From positions 682,001 to 746,000 of the forward strand of contig CAWUHX010000131.1 of NCBI GenBank assembly GCA_963922205.1: 64,000 bases of DNA, written 5' to 3'. Positions 10,001-22,589 of this stretch are shown in pieces. The position numbers and the translations under genes are program-made. Every line of letters begins with the position of its first letter. Position 1 is the stretch's first letter. Under the pieces are notes generated by a model. The model made no database searches. It was given only the letters and a program-made list of their open reading frames with translations, and was not told the DNA's origin. Origin of the DNA: Romanomermis culicivorax (Eukaryota > Nematoda > Enoplea > Mermithida > Mermithidae).

Positions 10001-13000
10001 ATCATTTATACCCCTAAAGTCCACTACTGGTCGCTTGGTACCATCCTTTTTACCTACAAGGAATAACGGAGCTGCCCAAGGCGACTTTGATGGCTCAATT
10101 ACACCCTTCTTGAGCATATCTTGCACATGCTCACGAACATGTGGCCGTAAATTTATAGCAGTCCTGTGGTACCTTTTGGCCACGGGTGCTGCATCCCCTG
10201 TATTTATTTTACAGGTCAAATAGGGTGTAGTAGTTGGAGGATCACTGGGCAAGCTGAACACGTCTCTATATTTTGCGAGACACCGTAAAGCTTGTTCCAA
10301 TTGTTCAGATGGTATGTTGGATTTAGCTAGCATATTGTACAAGGCTTCCTTGAACTCTTTCTCATCCACTTGAGTCGAATCAGGTCTAGCCTGGACTGCA
10401 CAAGTTTGCAGCTTCTCCAAATCCTCAACTATCTTCCCCTTAAGTTGATCTTGGTTATCAGTATCACACAACACTGAATTAGTATGGCCAATTATTTGAT
10501 TTCTTTTCAAGTGGCATCCTGATCCTGTGTTGTTGGATACCATAACAACAAAATCATCCTTTGTACCATCTACTATGGTACTATCAATGTGGAACCTTTC
10601 TTCATTGTCTTCAGACTCTATTATGATTCCATTGAGGCGATTTTCGCCTACCTTATCCCAAAGCTTTGCTCTCAGAAGTATATCAGTACCACTAGGTAAG
10701 TAGATGGGATTCACACTCACTACTGGCACTGAAACCTTTAGCAGGCAAATCTTTGGCTGGTATTGATCGGCGGCGCTCATTGTGGATTCCGCGGCGCTTG
10801 TGGTCATGACCTCTCCACAATTGGATTGGGGCTGGTCCGGCGTCACGTATATCCGTTGTTGGCGGTTGTTGAGCGTCATCGTCCTATTCCTGAAATCTAT
10901 TATGGCTCCTACCTGAGGATGAGCCAAAAAGTCTGTTCCTACAATGACATTTTCACCTGCTTCGGGAATTACAATTGCTTTTACGGGGAACTGTCCACAC
11001 AATGTATCCATCCTAAATTGGATATACCCATGGGCTTGGACTGTCTTACCGTTGGCTACCGTGACATTTAATATCCTGGGATATTCAGTATAATCTGGGC
11101 CCAAAGTTTCCTTCAGAAACTTAGCCGACATGACAGTGCACTGAGCTCCTGTGTCAATTAAAGCCATTGTCTTACGACCTCCTATAACAACCTCAATGTG
11201 GAATGGGGCTGTTCTGGGGTACGTATCCAGCAAATGTTGTTCCTGAGGACTAGCTGGTGTGCCTCTCCTTATTACTTGTACTGATGGTACTATGGGTTGT
11301 GGTGCAATTGCATTCATTTGCACAATACTACCTAATACAACATTTGGGCAATTCACTCTCTGGTTTACTTCACCTAAAGGACTCATCTGAGATTGCCTTG
11401 CAACCATAACACTCGAATAATCCTTCTGAGGTGGCTGATTTGTGAACTGACCTTGTTGAAGAGTCTGAGTCGGACCCATAATAGCCTGTGGAGGCTGAGG
11501 ATGCTGTAATGCAGCTTGCTGTTGGTATTGCTGCATCTGTTGGAACTGCTTCTGCAGCTCCTTCTGTTTTTTAAACTCCAGAAATTCATTATAATCTGAA
11601 TTCTGTTGGTAACTCTCGTGGCTATCCTGATAACCTGAATAGCCTACATTATAAGCACCTCTGCCTCTGCTATTAAAGTTGGCATTTGGGTAACCTCCTC
11701 TACCTCTATAGTTACCTCGAGCAAAAGTGTTGAAGCCTCCCCTGTTGAAGGTAGGGAAGCTGGCTCTACCTCTGCTCCTGCGCTCGGACAATACTCTCAA
11801 TGTCCTGCAGTCTGCAGTATTATGTGTTATGTTCTTGTGGAACTCACACCATGGCTTAGTTGGATCTCGGGAAACTTGACCTCCCTGACTTGTACTAGGT
11901 ATGGCCACATCAGACCGATTTTCCGTTTGCCTGTTATCAACCTTTTGCTGGAGTTGGTCGAACCTTTCGACCAGTTGTACCATCTCTTTTGAGATTTTCA
12001 ATAGAAGAGATTCTTTCTTACTTTTTTCAGTCTGAGCCCTAGGGGCTTCCCGAACTGGAATCTCCTCTATTTCAGGAGAATCACTCCTTGACCTTTGGGT
12101 TTGGGCCTGTACCTGATTACCTACGGTTTGATATGGTTGCCGAAACCTTTGCCTCTGGCCTTGTTGATATCCTTCTGACTGGTTCCTAGCAACTACGGCA
12201 ATTTCAGGATCATGCCCACTAGGCATACCTACTTGATTAATTACTATAGGATCCTGTTGTGTACCCTTGGGTCCATATCTCTGAAAGGCATTTTTGTACC
12301 TACGTTCAATATCATGAACCTCTACTGCAAGATCATACCAGGTTCTAAAGGTATGCTTTGAATTTTTCAGTTCAGACTGAAATGTAGGATCACTCTTGTA
12401 AATAAAGGTATCAATAATCAGTCTCTGTTTAGACTGATAGTCTAAATCACCTTTAACTAGTTCCACTAATATACTGACCCTTTTTAAAAACTCTACGGCC
12501 TGTTCATTGGGTCTTTGTTGGATCTCAAACAACTCCCTGGTTAACATTTCCAGGTTGCACTCAGGTGCAAAGACATTAATAATGGCTCTCCTGGCCTCCC
12601 TATAGGTCATGTTGTCTCCTGCAACAGCCTTCGGTCTACCCTTAGAAAGCCTCAGCAGTGCTTCATACTTAGCTGATTCGGGTGTATCCCTACGGAATTC
12701 CCCTTCAAGTGCTGTTAAGAAGCTAAGCACCTGCTGATTTACCATACCCTCATCTAAAAGTTTGGGTAACACACCTTTAACGATATTCCTGACTACAATC
12801 TCTTGTGCCAAATTATTAGATGGCACTTCCCTCTGATCATAAGCTGCTGTTAATACTGGATCAAGATCAGAGTTCAGGGATTGCAGCATAACCCTATTTG
12901 GATCTCGTTGAGGTGGTACACCTCCTTGATATGCTGGCATATTGTCTTTGTCAAACCTGTAATCCCTATACGGGAAACATGCCAATTGATCTGGTCTAAG

Positions 13001-13873
13001 GGTATTTGGATCAACTATATTTCCTCTACCATCATAGACCACTCTAGTTAAAGTTGGATGCTGCGGAGCTATCTGACTTGGATTCCTGAAGTCTGCCGAT
13101 TGCTCAGCTCCTTCGAATCGAAGATCTCTAGCTGGACCTCTCCAACTTTTGGGCTCAAAGTTAAGCCTTTGCCCTTCATCAATATCAGGCCTATTACTAG
13201 GCCCTGCGCCTGCATTTATTTCAGCAGCGAGACGGTTGTCTCTTTCTGCACCCCTATTACATGGTCTAACCTGTCTATCCGGCTCCTGTCGGCGCCTGTC
13301 GGCTTCCCTTTTGTTGTCCTCTGTGGCGGCATTCGCGATTATGTCGAACAAGGCTTCGACTGTCCCTTTCAACTCGCGTAGCTGCGTCGCCAACTCTTGA
13401 TTGGACATCTCGGGAGCTCTTTCCTGGGGTTGGAATCGCTCTTGTTCCTGGGGAATCCTCTCTAATCTTTGATCGATTTCGGGGTCCCTTTCTTCGAAAT
13501 TTGGTCGAATTTCGGGCGTAACGACGTCCCTTTTTGGTCCTGCTAATTCGACCTTTGGCGGCGGTGACCTTTTGAAATTTTGCTGCGGCGGTCCATCGGC
13601 GTCTGGGTTCGGATTCGCCGGGCCTGCCTCCTGCGGATCGATGGCAATCGCTGGTGGTCGGTCAATTGGTACGCCTGCATCTTGAGGCGTAAAATGCATT
13701 GCATTTTGTTGCAATGGCTGAACCCTCGCGGGAGTTTGATCTGGGATCACTGGGTCCGGAGCAGCATGCCGTTGCTGATCTCCGTCTCCCAAATTGACTA
13801 GATTCCCAGCACTCGCCACTCTGGGTGGTGATCTACGTAAAGTATTACCTCTCGGTATCCTTTCGTTAGGCAT
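7037..13873 (-). CDS. gag-pol: Gag-Pol polyprotein of a Ty3/gypsy retrotransposon
   Basis: A single ATG-initiated ORF of 2278 residues. Gag occupies about 1-750, with a CHHC zinc knuckle (C676, H679, H684, C689; THNTADC) followed by RGG/RGRG repeats. The protease active site is ALIDTGA (D907). Reverse transcriptase spans about 1230-1410 with YIDD at 1382-1385. RNase H shows D1533, E1574, D1599 and D1642. Integrase has an HHCC finger (H1885, H1892, C1922, C1925) and a DD35E triad (D1953, D2012, E2048). It ends with a GPY/F-like segment ([11 protein letters not shown]) near 2180. Gag and Pol share one frame, so no -1 frameshift is used; processing would be by the internal protease. A linker of about 180 residues, rich in charged residues, separates RNase H from integrase. 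All catalytic residues are present. A 3' splice site (TTTCTACAG) lies just ahead of the ATG. Confidence 0.97.
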   Translation of the reverse strand: MPNERIPRGNTLRRSPPRVASAGNLVNLGDGDQQRHAAPDPVIPDQTPARVQPLQQNAMHFTPQDAGVPIDRPPAIAIDPQEAGPANPNPDADGPPQQNFKRSPPPKVELAGPKRDVVTPEIRPNFEERDPEIDQRLERIPQEQERFQPQERAPEMSNQELATQLRELKGTVEALFDIIANAATEDNKREADRRRQEPDRQVRPCNRGAERDNRLAAEINAGAGPSNRPDIDEGQRLNFEPKSWRGPARDLRFEGAEQSADFRNPSQIAPQHPTLTRVVYDGRGNIVDPNTLRPDQLACFPYRDYRFDKDNMPAYQGGVPPQRDPNRVMLQSLNSDLDPVLTAAYDQREVPSNNLAQEIVVRNIVKGVLPKLLDEGMVNQQVLSFLTALEGEFRRDTPESAKYEALLRLSKGRPKAVAGDNMTYREARRAIINVFAPECNLEMLTRELFEIQQRPNEQAVEFLKRVSILVELVKGDLDYQSKQRLIIDTFIYKSDPTFQSELKNSKHTFRTWYDLAVEVHDIERRYKNAFQRYGPKGTQQDPIVINQVGMPSGHDPEIAVVARNQSEGYQQGQRQRFRQPYQTVGNQVQAQTQRSRSDSPEIEEIPVREAPRAQTEKSKKESLLLKISKEMVQLVERFDQLQQKVDNRQTENRSDVAIPSTSQGGQVSRDPTKPWCEFHKNITHNTADCRTLRVLSERRSRGRASFPTFNRGGFNTFARGNYRGRGGYPNANFNSRGRGAYNVGYSGYQDSHESYQQNSDYNEFLEFKKQKELQKQFQQMQQYQQQAALQHPQPPQAIMGPTQTLQQGQFTNQPPQKDYSSVMVARQSQMSPLGEVNQRVNCPNVVLGSIVQMNAIAPQPIVPSVQVIRRGTPASPQEQHLLDTYPRTAPFHIEVVIGGRKTMALIDTGAQCTVMSAKFLKETLGPDYTEYPRILNVTVANGKTVQAHGYIQFRMDTLCGQFPVKAIVIPEAGENVIVGTDFLAHPQVGAIIDFRNRTMTLNNRQQRIYVTPDQPQSNCGEVMTTSAAESTMSAADQYQPKICLLKVSVPVVSVNPIYLPSGTDILLRAKLWDKVGENRLNGIIIESEDNEERFHIDSTIVDGTKDDFVVMVSNNTGSGCHLKRNQIIGHTNSVLCDTDNQDQLKGKIVEDLEKLQTCAVQARPDSTQVDEKEFKEALYNMLAKSNIPSEQLEQALRCLAKYRDVFSLPSDPPTTTPYLTCKINTGDAAPVAKRYHRTAINLRPHVREHVQDMLKKGVIEPSKSPWAAPLFLVGKKDGTKRPVVDFRGINDVTKDDKYPIPRMDDYLDCLGKAKFYTTLDLKSGYWQVPMDEESKEKTAFICQEGLYQFKVMPFGLKNAPAEFQRMMERVLHPYVWKICLVYIDDIIVFSNTFEEHLVNLELVLQALRKAHLTLKPEKCEFLPERVHFLGHILNPDGVSPDPKKVKAINDFPFPESKRKLQRFLGMLQWCKKFIPGLAKHAEPLYKLTGKSCVWEVTEVHHQAFRSLKEALLSVPFLRYPVLDGSADFVLQTDASGTALGAVLYQETKSDRWVIAYNSRILKADEKKWSATERECLAIVYGLKLYKHYLVGHKVIIRTDHKPLLSMKVNAMTNGKLKRWYSFISQFNHKLEYVPGKQNAMADFLSRMDEPDDQAEKIPPKWEHMFSKDKRESENLKDLEAQLIEKKHLNLVKRFRILTDRNPEDGTPLHPEPKGKKNQRIDMSPRFTKIYPEDSEGDPESNSPADLINAVTTRSMAKEAEKSNQAQIQPDGNQVNEKVSRGNQDKGKEKRVTWLYPEKEQDFTLADPKEDELPKGLIRDDLMALLQRKDEVLRPYFDRLGPNGTTKYHSGFYIQNEVLYREAGQGSDDQVVVPSCLRDNTLHQYHGAVMMTHQGFKRTLAMIKKRFWWPGIEKDVRHWIKFCPVCQMANQGNTEIPPLIPIIPQGPFDIVSVDIVGISPLSEKRPYVIVFQDYFTKWVEAELIPDQSASTVVDTFLQAIVFRHGTPRRLLSDRGGCFTSDLMKEICKLLECQKIFTTAYHPQGNGMVERFNQTLIKKLRKVAIEEKDNWPRYLRAVVFAYNATPHAATGQSPFSLLRGHEATFGLNLSKAYDIVMPDSNAEAYKFVLTNHLVNLYEDIAKNIQSAAEKSKKYFDKKSKQNGFKEKDWVLLKVDKQKKLGLPWSGPFIVTDISREAENVVTIVHWDNPLNRQTVSISRLKHFRYETTRVLPRIARANQDAPRDENTSFSNMAQTVTTGAPIQRKSFENSLKANLCAISR

Positions 13874-14055
13874 TTTAAATCCTGCTAACTTTCTGTAGAA
13901 ACCTGGAGGATATTCTTTTCTCCTAGTCTGACTACGAAGTTCCGTGGTAAGGAGTTAAAAGCCACCACTTGTTGTGCAGGTCTTTCCTTAAGAGGCGTAA
14001 GAAAAGATTGGGTCTGAACTGACCTGTTAGAACTGATACCTTGGCTAAGCCTCGG
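13874..14055 (-). promoter_or_regulatory. Leader of the gypsy element with primer-binding site candidate
   Basis: In element orientation a stretch ending CACAACA at 13970 is followed after two bases by TGGTGGCTTTTAACT (13967 to 13953). This has the form of a tRNA primer-binding site just past an LTR end. CAACA also mirrors the LTR start TGTTG. If so, the 5' LTR is really 13970-14587 (618 bp) and the left LTR is cut by the window edge. A splice acceptor TTTCTACAG at about 13893 precedes the Gag ATG at 13873. The tRNA was not identified. Confidence 0.5.
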
Positions 14056-14587
14056 TGATCTGTGCAACAGTCCGTTTATCCCCAGACCTACAACAACAAA
14101 GATAAACTTTGTTCTAAATACGGGGGCCTTACCAAAGACCTCCGCAGTCTCCTAGATGAGACAAGGAATCCCCTCAGGGATAAACTTACTTGGGTATAAC
14201 CCGAAAGGGGTTTCCCAAAACTTACTTGATGTAAGCCGGCGCCTGGGCCTTTGGCCCTCCGCCTTCGACGTTCGGTAATAAATCCTAAACAATAAATAAC
14301 AAATATGTAAATCAATATTTCCGATGCAATAACAAAAAATGTGGATTGACCACAGTAGAAATATATGCAAAATAAAGACGAATTGCTGGGAACTTTATTT
14401 AGGGACGCCAGCAAAGTAACGAAAATATAATAAAAATCGAAATATAGTGAACAATGATTTTTCACTATCTTTTTGGTCTTTTGGTGGCGCTCCATTCTAT
14501 GCAAATGTCTGCGCCGCTGGTCGTCCCTGTCGTCGATTTGCATGTCGATTTCCCCACACGAAATTGGCATCAACAGGGTGCCCAACA
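14056..14587 (-). repeat. 5' LTR of the gypsy element (right copy)
   Basis: Direct repeat of 1-532, identical by eye and of the same length. The element reads leftwards, so this is the promoter-bearing copy. GTAAGT donor-like sites occur in its downstream half and could supply a 5' splice site for spliced transcripts. The LTR may extend leftwards to 13970. Confidence 0.92.
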
Positions 14588-15959
14588 AAGCTGACTGTAT
14601 AGCAACCAACGCGGACAAGTCAACCATTATCTATTTTTGTAAACTGCTTATAAACTGAAGAAGTATCGTTCTCAAAGTCCTTTACACGCAGCTTATGTTT
14701 TGGTATTCTTGCTTGGAAAATTGATCATAGTTTAGTTGACTCACAAAGTTTCAAAGATATATATTCGTATTTGCTTTACTTTTCTCGAGAAAGCGTTTCT
14801 AAAAAATCGGAAAGTATCACTTTATTTATTCAACCATCCGATCCTACATCGCATTCCGAATAACGTCATCCCCAGCACTCTTTTACATAATTGCAACCTG
14901 CGAAAGTAACTACGGAAATAATGCTGATTATGTCTGGTAGCGAAGAAGAAGGTAATAAGGAACAACACAAGAACATGAGCGAGACACAGTAAACGACAGG
15001 AAAAAAATACAACGAAAAAAAAGAGAAAGAAGGAATAAAAGCCCATTTATGCCTGCCTTTTTAGACGAAATGGAATAGATTGTCAACAGCTTGGAACGTT
15101 CAGCTTGAAAATCCATTTTTGGTCGGAAATGATAACTGCAATTTTGCGGTAAGCCCCAACCGAATCGAATGGGACAAAAATTTCTCTTTCGTTCGGTTAC
15201 GTTCCGTCGATTGCATTCCGTTCTGTTCCGTCGAAGAATGAGCCTTTAGATGGAAAAATAAAATAAAAATAGTATGGAGCCGAAACGTTCCCTTCCGGGT
15301 TCTAGAAAAATTGCTTTCCGAGTGTGAATACATTAACTACATTATTAGAAAACGCCCCGATGGGGCAGAAAAAAGAAGAGTATACTTGCTTGCATAGTTG
15401 CCATGCTAGAAAAAGAAGTGCACTAGATTTTTGAGAACTTAGGTTAAAGTTGGAAAAAATTCACTTTCGTTATATTGGATTTTCATTCTTTGTCAAAAAA
15501 AAATTTTTCATGTCCATGAAAAAGTATATTCTGCAGCGTCGTGCATTTTGTCCATCCTCTGGCATCAACTACAGTAAAGATTTTCTATATGAAAATTATA
15601 TGCACGTATTTTCGAATGTGAAGAAATGGTAAACCAATAGCATTCTACCTCCCGACCTCCTCTCACACTAGCTGAAAAATAGCGAGGGAGGCATATTACA
15701 GCCATTTTCAGAGCTATAAAGAAACCTGGCGTTGGTGCACTAACCCAACATGAGGATGATTTCAACATCGGGATTAAATTGATGGTCATGACTTTGAACT
15801 AATCGCAATGTCCAAATTATTCTCTTCCAGTGCACAAACAATACTCACTTCAGATCAACTAACTACTACTGCGGTGTAAGTTCGAGTTTGAAAATTGCAG
15901 ATATTTTTATATTTATTTGCTTTAAAGATGAGAAAATTATGCGAAAAATGTTAGTGCAA
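14588..15959. other. Non-coding flank with one dispersed repeat
   Basis: AT-rich sequence to the right of the retrotransposon. Positions 15343-15535 match 25598-25793 in inverted orientation (shared features: a CCCCGATGGGGC palindrome and a GAATGAAAATCCAATAT-type block). No gene was seen. Confidence 0.5.
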
Positions 15960-16094
15960 ACCGACAGCTCGAGCTGGAGATAATCTCGATATTGAGCTCG
16001 TTATAATCCTGATGACATTCAAATTATAATGAACTTGAGATCAAATCGAGTGGCCTTTTTGCTCGAGATTATCTTGAGCTCGAGCTCAGACCCT
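15960..16094. mobile_element. 135-bp MITE-like palindrome with 9-bp target duplication
   Basis: The ends are imperfect inverted repeats around GCTCGAGCT and GAGATAATCTCGA. The flanks are TTAGTGCAA at 15951-15959 and TTAGTGCAA at 16095-16103, a perfect 9-bp direct repeat. Size and structure fit a miniature inverted-repeat element. A 9-bp duplication is typical of Mutator-type insertion, but the family cannot be assigned. Confidence 0.65.
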
Positions 16095-16478
16095 TTAGTG
16101 CAACTGGGCCTTGGTTACAGTCCTTGGGCACCGATCTACAAATCGGAGAACAGGGTAAAGCATGCAAAAATGCTCCTGGTTCAGCCATGCCTGTATTAGG
16201 GGTGTGCGCCAAACCGAGTAACTGGTTCTCCACCGCTATACTCGCACTCCCATGGCAACGGTACGACTTTTTTGAAAGCAGGATGGGAGCGACAAGGATG
16301 GGTGAAATTGCTTCTCGTCTGCCATCCCGCAAAAAGTTTGCCCTCTTTCTGCAAATTTCAGTTTGAATCCAAAAACTGCGAATGATACAATTTTGTTGAA
16401 TAGTTAAATAAAAGGGAATAAATTTGTTCATATCTTATAATCAGTAGAACTTATGCAGTGAATTCTATACTATATATT

Positions 16479-17599
16479 ATTTATCTGAAAATGTCAGGAA
16501 ATGGCAAAAAGGAGAATATGTTTTTCCTTTTTGCTTGTTTCACTGGCTTAAAAGTTCGATATTAGGTCTCCCCATCATTTCATTTCAGCAAAATTCTAAC
16601 TGAAAAAAACTTTCCATTTTCTGAGAAACATATACGCACCCAGTTTTTTAGTCATTTCTGAAAACGCCTCTGCGCAAAAATGGACAAATCTGAAAAATTT
16701 TAGTATCAGTTATTAAAGTTGATTTTTACCGAAGAAAAAACTTTGGTTTAATGAAAAACCCGAAATCTTTGTAATTACTTATGTGCCATTCTTGGTTAGA
16801 ATTTTTCATTACTGTATACAATGCAGTGGCCTATACCTTGTTTCTGAAAAGCAGGTGGTAAACCCACAGTATTCCTTATTCGCAAGACAATGAATTTACA
16901 CAATTTGAAACAAATTCGAAAAATTAATCGCTGGTAAACAGCAAAATTTTTGTTGACGGCAATTTTTGGGAGACTGGCGAACATTATTTGAGTAAAATTA
17001 GCTAAAGCATAGTTTCAAATAAGTTTAAACCAGCATTAATCGTATTAGAAATTTAAATTCCCGCGTTTTAAACTCGGAAAATACAATACGTGTGAATCAA
17101 GAATACGGTGAGTTTACAACCAGGTTCTCGGAAACGAAGTATAGTATTATGCTCAGTGAAATATGGGACAAAGAGAAACATATTCATTTTTTGCCACTTC
17201 CTAGTACTCGTATTAGAGAATGATTATTGTTCTGTATAGTTTTTGTCAATTATATCACTTTTTTTGCACAAGCCTGTAATGAATTTTATACATGCAGTTA
17301 GAGGCATCACGTGTGTTCTATCATGAAAACGAAGTATGTATTGTACATACAGTAATCATGTAGATTGTAAAAATTGCTACAAGACAAGTGAATTTCATGC
17401 GCAGAGGCTTAAAAACGTTTTGTCTTTTAAAAAACTGGGCGCGTATATGTTTCTCAGAAAATGGAAAGTTTTTTTCAGTTAGAATTTTGCTGAGATGAAA
17501 TGATGGGGAGGCCTAATATCGAACTTTTAAGCCAGTGAAACAAGCAAAAAGGAAAAACATATCCTCCTTTCTGCCATTTCCTGGCATTTTCAGATAAAT
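16479..17599. repeat. Foldback structure with about 200-bp inverted arms
   Basis: The left arm 16479-16676 and right arm 17398-17599 are reverse complements with scattered differences. Both contain a TTTCTCAGAAAATGGAAAG-like core and end in ATTTATCTGAAAATG or its complement. The 720-bp spacer has no coding potential. No clean target duplication flanks it. It may be a foldback or long-TIR transposon. Confidence 0.65.
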
Positions 17600-20179
17600 A
17601 TCGTACTTTCAAGCTCCTGCAAGGAAGGTGTAAAAAATTCTTTACTGAAAAAGCGTATTTTCGAAGTATAGTACGAACGCCACTAAAATGTGGCGAATTT
17701 TACATTTTTTAGCATATATCATTTATGCAAATTTTAAGCGTACGTTGAGATATTTCGAAAAACAAAAACATGCATCAGGGACAACAAAATACGCTCTTTG
17801 CAACGGCGCTAGTTAAAATCGATGAATCGAAAAAAATTTTTTGTAAACAACATTTATGCAAATTTCTAACGTACTATACATTTTTACAAAAAACAAATAA
17901 CAAAACTGCGGTGTAGAAAAAGAAGCTCGTTTCAATAGTGCAACAAAAGATCTGAAAATCGCAAAAAAATTTTTCAAATGGACATTTTCACTTTGTTTAC
18001 ACTTTTTTTTACTCTGCACATACTAGATGTTAAGGTGGTTTACTGTGGGCATCTTACTCAGCTATCGAACAAAAAAAGAATTAGCTTTCTACGACTTATA
18101 CAAATCGAGATATTTGCGCGGTCATCTACCCCAACTCGGCCAAATTTGCATATTTTCTATGATAATTAAGTTTACACTGCAAATTTTCAAACCGCCAGTC
18201 AGTATTTTTTACAACTCGAGGAGCTGCATCCAAAGGAACAAGAATCGTCTAGAAAGACTTCCCAGGGTGAAGGGTACTGATAGTCTACTCCTAGGGAACC
18301 AGATAAGGTAACGGAATACATAAGCATCAGTTAGGTATCACATAAGTTATCACATACCTTATCAGTGTATTATCTGATACTAGCGGTCAGATGATCTAAA
18401 TATTATGTACTGGTAATGTAAGACATAAAGTGGTCACAGATAAGAACTGATAAGACTTGAATTTCATAGCTGTGTTTCTTTTTTCATTATTTATAGATAG
18501 TTATGCTGAAATATACACAATAAGTTTGATTTGACATTTATAACAATCCTCCAAGGGTCAAATAATGTAATGTGAAAATTTAGATTTCACACACATTGTC
18601 ATCTTAACTCATGGATAAAGTCACGTAACACCTAAGCCTAGCTACGGTAACATGAGCGGTACTGATGGGGCATGCATAAGGTCACGTTGTTCATTAGCAC
18701 TGCTAAAGTAATATATAATTGGTACTGGTAGAAACAGATAAGGTCAGATACCCCATAGGAATGTATAAAGTAATTTTGAGAAATTTGATATTGTGACTGG
18801 TTGAGTAGGACATAAAGTGGTCAAATACTACATAGAATTCGTAAGGTTCAAATTTAATCTAATAACGGACTTTGACATCGACTAATACTGTTTACTAGAT
18901 CAGGTATGAACATGAAAATCAAAGTTTAAATGATCAGTAAAATAGATGATGGTGGACAACATGTTATTGATTACATTGCACGAATTTGGGTACCATGTTA
19001 GAATTGATAATGTATAAATAAAAGGTTGAGAGGAACCCTGGCGAAAAATAGAAACAATAGCTCAATGATTCATTCATGGGAATAGAAAAGAATATGCCAA
19101 ATATCATAATTTTCAAGATTATGCACGTATACACGTGGCGATTTTCTGTAGACGACGAACATGGTATTGCCTTCGTGCAAGTTGGAACAGGTTAATACAG
19201 TAAATGGAAGGCATCATATTGATTTTGGAAATACGGAAAAACCGCGGAGCACTGAGCATGCAGAGTAGGGTTTTTTGCACAGCAACCGAATTTCGGGCTG
19301 TGCACTGTGCAGCCAAATTTTTTGTGTCAAGTTGGACAGTGCAACATGGAGCCTGACTGTCCTTTTGATTAGGTTATAGGGTTTCCTGCCCAGCGATACC
19401 TGTTTAAGCGTTGTAGAACGGAAAACTACCCCGCGCTTGACGCCGGTTTTCAATTTATTCAATTTTTTATATTATTCTAGTGCGAAATTAAAAAACGCCG
19501 TTCTACCTAATTCTTATAGCTTTTAACTATCAACATATTATGGATTAATGTTCGATCTTGTAATTGAATTTGACGGAAACCTAGATTTTTTTCAGTTGTT
19601 TAACCCAAAATCATTTTGCGATCCTTAAAAAATATTTGACTTTTGTGCGATTGAAAAATTTTGAATCTGAGAGAATAGTCAAAATCCTTATTGGTTGAAG
19701 AATCTAAAGCCGTTTGCTTGCCTAGTTTTTGAAATTAATCCGCAGGAAAATTTAGCCTTCGCTGTCTGTCTTGGAAATAAAAGTTGGAAAAATTCATTTT
19801 CCAGCATACTTGTAAGCATACATGCACAGCATAGAAATTCTGCTGGAGGTCAGCCAGGACGGGGGGTGGAATACAATTTTTTTCATTCTTGATAATGAAA
19901 AGAAAGGTCTTAGAAAGGTTTTTTAACATCCAAACAGCATATTCTCACAACTATATTAGTCAGATATATCAAATAATTTGCTTAGACAGCACTTTTTACA
20001 GTTTTAATGTTACTCTTTTGGAATCAAGTATGCTTTGTTTAGAAAAATTGTTAAACTAAAGGATCATTTCCATTTTATGACGACTTTCTCTTCACTCTTG
20101 ATCATTTTTCTTCGTCAACTTCTCAATCATTGCTTGGGGAGTCAAATCTGCTGGGGGTCAACCCCCCCCCACGTGCATT
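17600..20179. other. Non-coding stretch with degenerate repeats
   Basis: From about 18300 to 18850 there are many imperfect copies of short motifs resembling CATAAGGT/ACCTTATC, also found at 24550-24850. From 19262 a fragment of the poly-T/TGCACAG family (J, seen complete at 40554-41444) is present. No gene or RNA was recognised. Confidence 0.45.
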
Positions 20180-20414
20180 TATGGCTGTAAAACCTCCGAC
20201 TAGTGGGGGGGGGGGAGGTAAATCCGAAATCTGGGGGGAGGGGGTCGAAAAAAGCTGAAATTTTTCCCAAAAAAGGCCAAAAAACAACACTTTTTTGCAA
20301 ATTTGTTTAATTTTTCCAAACTGGGGGTGGGGGGGGGGGTTGGGTGATGTTGGGTATATGGTTGGCTAAGTTGGGGGGGGCGGGGTCCCCCCAACTCCCC
20401 CAAGTACAGGTATG
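20180..20414. mobile_element. F1-family G-tract element, diverged copy
   Basis: It has the F1 layout: a degenerate CTGTAAxACCTCCGACTAG start, a G-run, TCGAAAAAAGCTGAAATTTT, a second G-run, and an end reading CAAGTACAGGTATG. No target duplication was found, so the left boundary is approximate. Confidence 0.6.
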
Positions 20415-20726
20415 TTTTCCAGCATTCTAGAATCTCAAGATTCACAACAAATTTTTGGGCGCCAGGCGCCGTCACCGAACAAGCTGTTCTTTTCACATTA
20501 ACCTTCTCGTTTACTCTCCAAAACTCTGAAATTTAGGCTATACAATTTTATTGAAAAAACGAAAAAAGTTTTTTAAAAAATTCAATATTCATCGCAGAGA
20601 ACTCAAATGATTGAGGTAGGACGTAATTTTCTTTGATATTTTTAAAAGTTATGTTAGAATTTGATCAAAAATGGCTAAATAATGTGTCTGTGTGCATATT
20701 TTGTCAAAACAACGATACTTTTTGGG

Positions 20727-20878
20727 CATAGTTAGGTCCGACTAGTTAGGGGGGGGGGTCGAAAAAAGTCGAAATTTTTACCAAAAAAGGCACTTTTTTG
20801 CCAACTTTTTCAAGTCTGGGGGTTGGGTACAGGGTTGGCCAAGTTGGGGGGTCCACCACCCCCCCAATTACAGGTATG
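20727..20878. mobile_element. F1-family element, short copy with 8-bp duplication
   Basis: Ends CATA..TTAGGTCCGACTAG and TTACAGGTATG. Flanks TTTTTGGG (20719-20726) and TTTTTAGG (20879-20886) match at 7 of 8 positions. The interior G-run and CCCCCC-AATTACAGG end match the other F1 copies. Confidence 0.7.
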
Positions 20879-21071
20879 TTTTTAGGCAAAAGTTGGTGGA
20901 AGAAAGAGTGCTTTTGAAAAATATGAAGTCGAAAGTTGCATAAATTTTCGGTTGAAAAATTATGGTAACAAATTTAAATCAAATATCCAAAATAACAATT
21001 TCAGTTCCAAATCCCACTGAATAAACAGAAAGTTTAGAATTTCTATTCATCATACGTGTAATAGATCCGAC

Positions 21072-22374
21072 CAGGGTTGGCAAGGCTTTGGTTTTTTGGT
21101 TTTTGGTTTTTTTGGTTTTTTAAAAAAAACCAAAAAATTGGAAAATCTCTGGTTTTTTGGTTTTTTTGGTTTTTTCCAAAATCATTGGGAAACTGTTTCT
21201 TCACATTAGTCGATCTTCTAGGCATGTATAGGTGTCTATCTATATCAACAGAACAATTAAATTAGTTGAATTGACTTCACTACAAAGTAGAAAGAAGTCG
21301 TATTTTTATGATACATTTCGCACTCAAAAGATGTAATATAAATCAATCGATATCCTTTGTATCCATCTTGCAAGCACACATTTAGTACATGAGACAACTT
21401 TGCTATAATTTTCTCACAAAAAAGTAGATGCTAAATCTTTCTTGGAGTGTACTTCGACCATACGGGGTGACATCCATTGATCCATATCATCATCAAAATG
21501 TTATAAAATATGATTGAGTTCAATATCCTGAATTTATTGTATTGGTAAGCTTTTCAATTTTCTTAGCTCGAAATTTCTAACAAAGAGAAGAGCTTTTGAG
21601 TGGCTCATTTTTATGTGACTTGACGTCGCCACTAAGTAGAAAAAATTGTGCAAAAATATGTATATCTATCATGCAAGCGAGAATAGTACATATAATAAGA
21701 CCCATTTTCTGTAGTTATAGCTCGCAGACGGGTTTGAAAAGCAAAAATTTGGAAACATCTGAAATGTCTATGTGTGACCTTCAACTACATTCGTAACATT
21801 AATAACTATGTAGTAATCTATCAATTTGAAACCCTCTCATCGAAAACGGTATTGTGTCATTTCAACTTTTCTGTGCATATGTATATATGTGATGCATTGA
21901 TACCATTCTGTAGTTGATTTCTTTTGAGTTTTGATTACTTACATTGTGTATTGTATATTTCTCTTTATTTGTAATTTTTCTTCTTTTCCTTGAATTTGCC
22001 CCTTACCTATCGCATGCTCTGTTTCATTTTTACTTTTCTTATGTTCTGCACTAATGGTTCCTTTCTTATGTGCTCACTATTACTGTATTTCTGTTGCTAT
22101 GATAGGGATTTCCTATAGCATAAAATAATGACACTTCCGATAAGATTAATACTTCTAGCTGCCATTTTAAGGCTCCCTAACTAGTCTTAGATGATACAGG
22201 GAGCTTACTAGCAGTTTTTTACATAGTTATTTTAATGTATCAAACATTCTAAAGAATTAAACCAGAAAAAACCACTAAAAAACCATAGAAAAACCAAAAA
22301 AACCATTAAAAAACCATAAAAAACCAAAAAACCAAAAAGTCGAAATTTCAAAAGTTTGGTTTTTACCAACCCTG
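21072..22374. mobile_element. hAT-like non-autonomous element with GATCCGAC duplication
   Basis: The ends read CAGGGTTGGCAAGG and, in inverse, CAGGGTTGGTAAAAAC. Just inside are GGTTTTTTGG-type arrays at the left (21090-21175) and complementary AAAAAACCA arrays at the right (22265-22345). A perfect 8-bp duplication GATCCGAC flanks it (21064-21071 and 22375-22382). CAGGG ends plus 8-bp duplications are typical of hAT elements. The interior is AT-rich and holds no transposase ORF. Confidence 0.85.
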
Positions 22375-22589
22375 GATCCGACCAGTTGGGGGAGGGTAAA
22401 CCCAAAATTTTGGGGTGGGGGTCCCAACATTCCTTAAATTTTGGGGAAGGGGGTCAAAAAACCGCAAAAAAGTCGAAAAAAATTAGGAAATTTTCGCCAA
22501 AAAACCACTTTTTTTCAACTTTGTCTGACTTTGGAGGGAGGTGGGTACATGGGGTTACCTGGTGGGGGTTTGATCAAGTTGGGTTGGGG

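Larger units (their letters stand above)
1..14587 (-). mobile_element. Intact Ty3/gypsy LTR retrotransposon with accessory exonuclease gene
   Basis: Two direct copies of a 532-bp sequence (1-532 and 14056-14587) bound a minus-strand internal region. In element orientation the order is 5' LTR (right), leader, Gag-Pol (13873 to 7037), a 1.2-kb spacer with an accessory first exon, an exonuclease ORF, an RGG-rich ORF and the 3' LTR (left). At about 14.6 kb it is large for Ty3/gypsy elements, mainly because of 4.3 kb of non-Gag-Pol coding sequence. By eye the LTR copies are identical and Gag-Pol has no stop or frameshift, so the insertion is recent and perhaps still competent. The base just right of the element is 14588; the left flank lies outside the window, so the target-site duplication cannot be checked. 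Confidence 0.95.

Noticed and set aside
14088-14627. 179-codon minus-strand frame in the 5' LTR
   Set aside because: It spans LTR sequence and runs on into unrelated flank, has no domain, and the matching frame in the other LTR ends differently.
16124-16366. 80-codon frame in a GC-richer patch
   Set aside because: No domain, no splice sites, and an overlapping antisense frame of similar length; probably chance.
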